Positions 5,764-9,797 of a stretch of DNA of 9,797 nucleotides are shown in pieces (position 1 is the stretch's first letter; the number at the start of each line of letters is the position of its first letter). The notes under the pieces were generated by a model that saw only the letters and a program-made list of their open reading frames with translations, was not told the DNA's origin and searched no databases. The position numbers and the translations under genes are program-made. The stretch is from the NCBI GenBank assembly GCA_003577005.1, contig QEUW01000301.1, positions 1 through 9,797 on the forward strand. Reading direction: 5' to 3'. The DNA is from Chloroflexota bacterium. Its GTDB lineage: Bacteria; Chloroflexota; Anaerolineae; Caldilineales; Caldilineaceae.

Positions 5764-5804
5764 AAACGCTTTGGCCGGTGAGGTGGTCAAAGCGTTTTTC
5801 TTTT
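5764..5804 (+). terminator. Intrinsic terminator (third hairpin)
   Basis: The stem aaacgctttg (5764-5773) pairs with caaagcgttt (5788-5797); three further pairs including one G-U extend it towards an 8-base loop. It runs straight into ttttt and cttttc, a good U-tract. The next gene begins 19 bases on, so it either has its own promoter inside or after these hairpins or depends on read-through; no clear promoter is visible in the short gap. Confidence 0.8.
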
Positions 5805-5823
5805 CACAGCTAAGGAGTGACAG

Positions 5824-6039
5824 ATGGAAGAGCGTATTCAAGCGTTGTTGGACTTTGCCGAGGCCGAAGGGCTGGAGCTGCCCTATGACCCTGTCTTCAT
5901 CGCCTGGATGGAAAGCAAGGGACATGTGGTCGACCTGGAGACCAGCGAGATCATGTTCAACCAGGCTGATCGGCCGGTGCCCTACGTGGTAACGCCGGCC
6001 GGCCTGGCTGCGCTGCAAGCGGGGGAGGGTAGCGAGTGA
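5824..6039 (+). CDS. Small acidic 71-aa protein, unknown
   Basis: The ATG follows aaggagtgacag (SD aaggag). The 71-aa product is acidic (EERIQALLDFAEAEGLELPYD at its start) with helix 2-18, a central hydrophobic patch, then a short C-terminal helix (VTPAGLAALQAG). The segment FAEAEGLELPYDPVFIAWME may be a protein interaction domain of a type seen in mobile-element proteins, but I cannot name it. It is the first gene of the putative DNA-transfer group, after a terminator. Its stop overlaps the next start (gtgatgag). Confidence 0.75.
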   Translation: MEERIQALLDFAEAEGLELPYDPVFIAWMESKGHVVDLETSEIMFNQADRPVPYVVTPAGLAALQAGEGSE

Positions 6040-6352
6040 TGAGCCTCATTCTCTCTGCGGTCGCAACGGTAATCATCGCCCTGACTGGGTTCGCCGACCA
6101 CAACAGCAACTGGGCCCTGGATGCGGGCGAACAGTTGGCCGGTGGCGCCTACGAGGTCTACTACACGGCGCCGGATGGAGCGGTGGCTATGGTGATGGTC
6201 TCGCTCATTGGTATGCCCTCGAAGTGTTTGAAGGCGAGTATGAGATCATGTCTGGGTGCGGCAGTCTGACCCTCGACACGAATGTGACGGAGTTCTATGT
6301 ACCGGTCATCTGCCGGAGTGTGTTTTTGCCATTAGCGTTCGGGGGTAGGTGA
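6036..6352 (+). pseudogene. Frameshifted secreted or anchored protein gene
   Basis: From ATG 6036 the frame reads through a hydrophobic signal or anchor segment (residues 3-18, LILSAVATVIIALTG) and continues as protein-like sequence until about 6211, then ends at a stop at 6269. From about 6195-6212 the sequence that looks like coding shifts to another frame, where it runs without a stop (YALEVFEGEYEI... ) to TGA 6350-6352. That stop overlaps the ATG of the FtsK-like gene (TGATG), as in coupled genes, which supports the second frame being the true end. The whole would be about 105 aa, with two Cys (in EIMSGCGSL and VPVICRS) after the signal segment. A one-base deletion explains it; no slippery heptamer is visible. 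Two separate overlapping genes is the alternative. Confidence 0.55.
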
Positions 6353-7728
6353 TGGAGATCGAGAAACTGGTGATGGCGGAAATTTCGCTGATCAACCGCA
6401 TGTTAGCGGCGCACCAAGTGCAAGCATTCACCAGCAAGAAGCGCACGATGGTGGTCGATTCCTCCTTCATTGCGTACGGCTTAAAGCTCGCTCCGGGCGA
6501 GACCGTGACAAAGATCGAGCGCATCCAGCGCGAGCTTTCCAACGAGTTGGCCCGGCAACGAGTGCGCCTGCTGGCTGGCTATAACGGTCATGCGGTCGTG
6601 CGACTCCGCGATTACCCGCTCGCCATCGAGGTGCCCCATCCGGCGCCGGTCCCGCTGGATTGGCGGGCGGCCAGCCTGCGCATGGGGCGTTTTGTTGCGC
6701 TAATCGGACGCAGCTATGACTATACTGGGATGCGTGACGAGTACCTCGACCTCGAGCGCCACTATCATACGCTCGTGGCAGCTATGAGCGGCGGCGGCAA
6801 GAGCACCCTCATGCGCATGGCCCTACTCACAGTCACGCGCAACACGAGCCCGAACGATCTGCATGTGATGTTGATCGATCTCAAAAACGATGACCTCGTT
6901 CCGTTCCGCCAGGCGCCTCATGTCGTACACTATGCCGGCAGCATCATGGCTGCTACCAGCGCCATCGACTACGTGCATCAGGTTAAAGAGGAGCGGATCG
7001 AGACCCAGGAAAAGCCATGGCGATTGCTCCTTGTAATTGATGAACTGGCCGAACTTGGGGTCAACCGAGAGGCACTGCGGCAACTGGGAAGCATCCTATC
7101 GACGGGGCGCAGTTTAGGAATCAACGTGTGGGCAGGGACGCAATATCCCACCGCGGCCACTATCGGCAGCGTCGTAAATTCATCCTTTACGACGCGGTTG
7201 GTTGGCATGGTCGATGGCAAGCAGGCGGCTGCGACCGCTACCAAGCGCGCAGGCAGTGGCGCTGAATTGCTCCAGACCCCTGGTGATTTTTTGCGGGTTG
7301 ATGGCGTGGAGTTGCGCCGGATGAAGGCGTACAACATCGCCCTGGATGACACCGAGCGCCTGATCGTGCAGATTGCGCGCCGGTGGCGCAGTGGTTATGA
7401 GCGCCAGCCGTTGCAGGTTGGAAGTGGTTACGAGACTGGTTATGAACCTCCCATAACCGGTTATGTGACCGGTTATGGCGAGCGCACCAGTGGTGACAAC
7501 GAGCGGGCCACCATAACCGGTTATCATAACCACTTCCCAATCCGCGCCGGACGGCCCCTCACGCACATGGAGAGACAGGCCGTGCGCAGGTTGGCTGAAG
7601 CAGGAAAGTTCGAGCATCGAGGCCAATTTAGCCTGAACCGTGCCGTGCTGTTTGTCTATGGCAGCAAAAGTCCTGAGCGCCTGGCGTGGGTGCGCGAGGC
7701 TCTTGAACAAGTCGACGTAGGAGAATAA
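6352..7728 (+). CDS. FtsK/SpoIIIE-type DNA translocase, soluble
   Basis: This 458-aa protein (459 from a GTG at 6349) has an FtsK-like motor. Residues 1-100 resemble the region before the motor (APGETVTKIERIQRELSNEL, 47-66, and IEVP at 92-95). Walker A is SGGGKST (146-152), VMLIDLKN lies at 172-179, Walker B is LLLVIDELAEL (225-235; D230, E231), the GTQ sensor is at 262-264, and a conserved serine-rich segment at 270-283 precedes RLVG. It lacks an N-terminal membrane domain, unlike cell-division FtsK. Such proteins pump double-stranded DNA in conjugation (TraB-like in Streptomyces) or chromosome partition. Residues 347-395 are a Thr-Gly-Tyr repeat and 400-458 a small C-terminal domain. Start chosen because of TGATG overlap and the G-rich SD; overlap implies coupling to the previous gene. 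Confidence 0.92.
   Translation: MEIEKLVMAEISLINRMLAAHQVQAFTSKKRTMVVDSSFIAYGLKLAPGETVTKIERIQRELSNELARQRVRLLAGYNGHAVVRLRDYPLAIEVPHPAPVPLDWRAASLRMGRFVALIGRSYDYTGMRDEYLDLERHYHTLVAAMSGGGKSTLMRMALLTVTRNTSPNDLHVMLIDLKNDDLVPFRQAPHVVHYAGSIMAATSAIDYVHQVKEERIETQEKPWRLLLVIDELAELGVNREALRQLGSILSTGRSLGINVWAGTQYPTAATIGSVVNSSFTTRLVGMVDGKQAAATATKRAGSGAELLQTPGDFLRVDGVELRRMKAYNIALDDTERLIVQIARRWRSGYERQPLQVGSGYETGYEPPITGYVTGYGERTSGDNERATITGYHNHFPIRAGRPLTHMERQAVRRLAEAGKFEHRGQFSLNRAVLFVYGSKSPERLAWVREALEQVDVGE
7393..7531. repeat. GGTTAT repeats with ATAACCGGTTAT palindromes inside the FtsK-like gene
   Basis: GGTTAT (one GGTTAC) occurs at 7393, 7426, 7438, 7459, 7471 and 7519 and its complement ATAACC at 7453, 7513 and 7526: nine half-sites in 139 bases. 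Two pairs form palindromes, CATAACCGGTTATG at 7452-7465 and a 12-base core at 7513-7524. The encoded protein shows (I/V/E)TGY repeats. They may be a DNA binding site inside the gene, a low-complexity linker, or both. Confidence 0.7.
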
Positions 7729-7730
7729 AC

Positions 7731-8204
7731 ATGGAACGTAGAGAGCGCAGAGGGGGCAATGCCGCAGCGGTCATCACTGTCGCCGTGATCGCCTTTGTGG
7801 TGGTCGGCGTGTGGTGGGTCGAAAGTCGCTTTGGATCCACAACTGCGATTTTGGTGTTGGGCGGCTTCTTTGGTGTGGCCTGTCTGGTGATCGGTTATCT
7901 GTTGAACCTGGCCAGCACCCGCTACACCCTCAATACAGCCGCTGACTTCAACCGTGACCTGGCCGGAGTGGAAAAGTATCGCCAGCAGGCATTCAAGGAG
8001 TTTGCGCGCGGGGATGCCGCGGAGCGGACCGCCCAGGCGCGCATCCAGGTGCTCGATGCGCGCCGGGTGGATCAACTGGCGCAGCAGCGCGCCGGCTTGC
8101 TCCTCGACCTGGAACGCAAGCGCATGGAGGAGCAGCAACGCCGCCAACCGCCAACCTGGGCCGTGGACGATGATGAGGACGGCGACTTTCAGCGCTACCA
8201 ATAG
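7731..8204 (+). CDS. Two-helix membrane protein with long coiled coil
   Basis: The ATG at 7731 lies two bases after the FtsK-like stop, with SD gtaggagaataaac. The 157-aa product has a basic N-terminus (MERRERRGG), two membrane helices at about 12-30 and 37-60, and a long charged coil at about 64-140 with Glu/Arg/Gln heptad character, ending in an acidic tail (DDDEDGD). It probably sits in the inner membrane with the coil in the cytoplasm. Position immediately after the FtsK-like gene suggests that it anchors or partners the translocase, comparable in role to small membrane proteins found beside TraB-like genes in actinobacteria. That is inference and no family is recognised. Confidence 0.85.
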   Translation: MERRERRGGNAAAVITVAVIAFVVVGVWWVESRFGSTTAILVLGGFFGVACLVIGYLLNLASTRYTLNTAADFNRDLAGVEKYRQQAFKEFARGDAAERTAQARIQVLDARRVDQLAQQRAGLLLDLERKRMEEQQRRQPPTWAVDDDEDGDFQRYQ

Positions 8205-8212
8205 GAGGGGCC

Positions 8213-8329
8213 ATGTACTGGTTGCTGTTGGCTGATCGCCTGCCGGAATGGGCGCAGGGTTCGCTCATTGTCTTGCTGATTGTACTGATGCTCTTGGGTC
8301 TACAGGTAACGGAATCTGATGGAGAGTGA
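8213..8329 (+). CDS. 38-aa single-pass membrane peptide
   Basis: The ATG at 8213 follows taggagggg, a strong SD, nine bases after the previous stop. The product has a short polar N-terminus (MYWLLLADRLPEWAQGS), a hydrophobic helix of about 15 residues (SLIVLLIVLMLLGLQ) and an acidic end. It is one base short of the next start (8331), so the gene sits neatly between two membrane protein genes. A tiny membrane peptide between the components of a transfer module may be a small subunit. Evidence is the SD, spacing and composition only. Confidence 0.65.
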   Translation: MYWLLLADRLPEWAQGSLIVLLIVLMLLGLQVTESDGE

Positions 8330-8330
8330 C

Positions 8331-9104
8331 ATGACGAGACATAAGGACAAAGTGAGCTATATCGTGCTGGCGCTCATCGCCGTCTTGACGCTGGCGAGCA
8401 TCCTCAATATCATCCAAAAGAGCCGCCACTATCATTATGGTTTTTCCGCCAACCTGATCGGCATCGGGTTTGGCGTGAGTTTGGCGGTCACCGTCTACAT
8501 CGTGATGATCGCCGATACCGCCAAAACACGGTGGACCGCCGCCATTTTCGCCATTGTTTTTGCAGCGGTCAGCGCCACGATCCAGACCGCGCTGTATTTG
8601 GATGAGCAGGCGCCGTTTGGTGTGGCGCTAGCCTACGGCGCCGGGGTGCCCGGATTTGAAGCGGCCTTGGCGATCCTGGAGGCGCTGCTGCGGCGTGAGG
8701 TGGCGACGGAAGCCAGGGATGCGGAGATCGAGCGGTTGGCGAGCGATGTGGCGGATCGGGATGTGGCGCTCGAATCCGCCGCCGCCACGATTGGCGAGCT
8801 AACCGCCAAATTGACCGATATGGAGCGCCGGTTGGCGGAAGCGCCAGCGCCAGCGCCATCTTCCGCCAATGGCGACCGCCAGACAACCCGCCAACCGTCC
8901 GCCACCCTCACCGCCAAACAGATCGCCAAAATGCAGGAAGTGGCGCAAGTGGCGGAAGATGGCGGATTCGCCACTGACGGGGAACTGGCGGATCTGCTGA
9001 GCTGGAGCGAGACGACGGCCAGGCGCTACCGGTCGCTGGCCGAGCGGCATGGCTTTATCGCCGTCAACGGCGACAACCGCTATCACCGCAAAAATACGTC
9101 ATAA
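8331..9104 (+). CDS. Four-helix membrane protein with coiled coil and C-terminal helix-turn-helix
   Basis: I take the ATG at 8331 (SD ggag, six bases away) over the ATG at 8319, which has no SD and overlaps the 38-aa gene. The 257-aa product has four membrane helices at about 9-28, 39-61, 67-90 and 95-120, a coiled coil at about 122-170, an Ala/Pro/Ser linker (171-195) and a C-terminal region (196-257: LTAKQIAKMQEVA..., then a helix-turn-helix, LADLLSWSETTARRYRSLAE). The wrapped layout (membrane domain + coil + DNA-binding domain) resembles membrane-anchored DNA-binding proteins; similar N-termini occur in DUF2637-type proteins of conjugative elements, but I am unsure of that match. It may tether DNA to the FtsK-like pump. 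The DNA is unusually dense in TGGCG/CGCCA. Confidence 0.85.
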   Translation: MTRHKDKVSYIVLALIAVLTLASILNIIQKSRHYHYGFSANLIGIGFGVSLAVTVYIVMIADTAKTRWTAAIFAIVFAAVSATIQTALYLDEQAPFGVALAYGAGVPGFEAALAILEALLRREVATEARDAEIERLASDVADRDVALESAAATIGELTAKLTDMERRLAEAPAPAPSSANGDRQTTRQPSATLTAKQIAKMQEVAQVAEDGGFATDGELADLLSWSETTARRYRSLAERHGFIAVNGDNRYHRKNTS

Positions 9105-9158
9105 ATCCAGTAGACGAGGCAGCACGGATGTGCTAAAGTGCTGATGGACGCACTGACG

Positions 9159-9194
9159 ACACGGAGAAGCCTAGTCCGCTTCTCCGTGTTTCGT
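9159..9194 (+). terminator. Terminator at the end of the transfer group
   Basis: A perfect 12-bp stem, acacggagaagc (9159-9170) with gcttctccgtgt (9178-9189), has a 7-base loop (ctagtcc) and is followed by ttcgttt. It is 55 bases after the last gene of the group and probably works in the + direction. Two smaller hairpins (agcac/gtgct and agtgc/gcact, within 9121-9154) precede it. Confidence 0.75.
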
Positions 9195-9361
9195 TTCACA
9201 AATCGTACAATTGTTCTATTTTTGCATGATTTGGTAGGTATGAGCGATATATACTTGTAAGAGCCATTGGTGACAACGGGTCTTCGCTATGCTCCCCTGG
9301 TGCGGGCCGGGGGAAGCCCACACGCGTACCAGTCGCCGTTTTTGCGAGAGGTTTGGCAGTT
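9195..9361. other. Intergenic AT-rich stretch before the CHAT gene
   Basis: Bases 9195-9262 are distinctly AT-rich, unlike the rest (for example gcgatatatacttg near 9243), and may contain a promoter for the CHAT gene: TATACT-like boxes are visible, but no -35 at the usual distance. Bases 9265-9361 are GC-richer and carry no start codon with an SD before 9362. I see no tRNA or att-site signature here. Confidence 0.3.
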
Positions 9362-9797
9362 GTGTCGAGGTTGAACATTCTCCTGGTAGCCCCAGACCAT
9401 CCCGATCTACCCAACGTGGCGGCTGAAGTGGCCTCCATCCGCCAGAATCATGAGGTTGTTGCGCTGCTGGGACCGGTGCGTGACGCCGATATAGCGCGTG
9501 CGGTCCAGAATGGGCCGTATGACATCATCTGGTTTGCCAGCCACGGCAACGAAAACGGCGTGCTGCTGAGTGATGGGCTGCTCTCCATCGCCGGCGTGGG
9601 CCAGTATGCCCGCCACGCTGCGCTGTGCGTTCTCAACACCTGCTCCAGCGAAAATGTTGCCATCTCCATCATCAGCGGCGGCGAAACCGACATGATCTGC
9701 ACCATTGGCGACTTGGGGGACGACGATGCACAGCGCTTTGGCATCCTTATATCGGGTGAGCTTGCGCATACAAATAACTTCCACGATGCCTATCTGC
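9362..9797 (+). CDS. CHAT-domain caspase-like protease, N-terminal part
   Basis: The gene runs off the right edge; 145 codons are visible. From GTG 9362 (SD-like gagagg about ten bases upstream; TTG 9371 is an alternative) the protein opens NILLVAPDHPDL, then has DIIWFASHG (H61) and, later, CVLNTCSSE (C94). The SHG histidine and the NTC(S) cysteine, each after a hydrophobic strand, are the expected catalytic dyad of CHAT domains (caspase-HetF-associated), which cleave proteins and act as effectors in signalling and defence systems. The domain sits right at the N-terminus. C-terminal domains, probably a sensor, lie beyond the window. It is separated from the mobile-element genes by a terminator and 170 bases, so it may be host DNA or element cargo. 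Confidence 0.85.
   Translation, partial: MSRLNILLVAPDHPDLPNVAAEVASIRQNHEVVALLGPVRDADIARAVQNGPYDIIWFASHGNENGVLLSDGLLSIAGVGQYARHAALCVLNTCSSENVAISIISGGETDMICTIGDLGDDDAQRFGILISGELAHTNNFHDAYL

Noticed and set aside
9100..9361. tRNA gene or attachment site between the element and the CHAT gene
   Set aside because: I found no cloverleaf or T-loop consensus, and no direct repeat matching another part of the window.
9407..9784. Minus-strand open frames at the right edge
   Set aside because: They lie opposite the CHAT frame, whose catalytic motifs are clear; no SD or recognisable motif.

Overview
All the genes in this window that I can support lie on the + strand. They are tightly packed, most have a clear Shine-Dalgarno (SD) sequence, and many overlap by a few bases. 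The content is typical of a mobile genetic element: many short unrecognised proteins, several Cys-rich zinc-binding-type proteins, an HNH endonuclease, an AAA/RecA-like ATPase, an FtsK/SpoIIIE-type DNA pump and a set of membrane proteins. I see no integrase, relaxase or capsid gene here, so whether it is a plasmid, an integrative conjugative element or a prophage cannot be settled from this window. The host is bacterial. Moderately high GC, the style of the small proteins and the CHAT-family gene at the right edge fit a Chloroflexota-like bacterium, but that is inference and not a firm call.

Layout. Bases 1-249 hold two palindromic hairpin elements and no gene. From 250 to 1380 lie four small genes; two encode related Cys/His motifs and one is a 46-codon gene. 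A 12-bp hairpin (1387-1417) ends this group. From 1462 to 4404 runs a second group: a small basic protein, a 64-aa protein, a 14-codon mini-ORF, an AT-richer HNH endonuclease, a Cys-rich small protein, an unknown 137-aa protein and a 417-aa AAA_25-type ATPase with a C-terminal winged helix. The ATPase is the likely replication protein of the element.

Immediately after the ATPase stop codon, and beginning inside its last codons, is a roughly 215-bp array of a 9-bp repeat (TTGTTGTAG) in both orientations (4396-4611). It can fold into a long stem with a second stem nested in its loop. This is the best candidate for a replication origin or for a control region of the ATPase and downstream genes, and it is the most interesting signal in the window. 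Three more small genes follow (4635-5644), ending in three successive hairpins, the last a good intrinsic terminator (5764-5804).

The third group (5824-9104) looks like a DNA-transfer module: a small acidic protein, a frameshifted secreted or anchored protein, a soluble FtsK-like ATPase, a two-helix membrane protein with a long coil, a 38-aa single-helix membrane peptide, and a four-helix membrane protein with a coiled coil and a C-terminal helix-turn-helix. Since the FtsK-like protein has no membrane segment, the three following membrane proteins may anchor it. The group ends at a 12-bp terminator hairpin (9159-9194). After about 170 bp without a gene, a CHAT-domain (caspase-like) protease gene begins and runs off the right edge. 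No stretch over 300 bases lacks a gene. I could not assign convincing sigma-70 promoters, tRNAs, CRISPR repeats or att sites.
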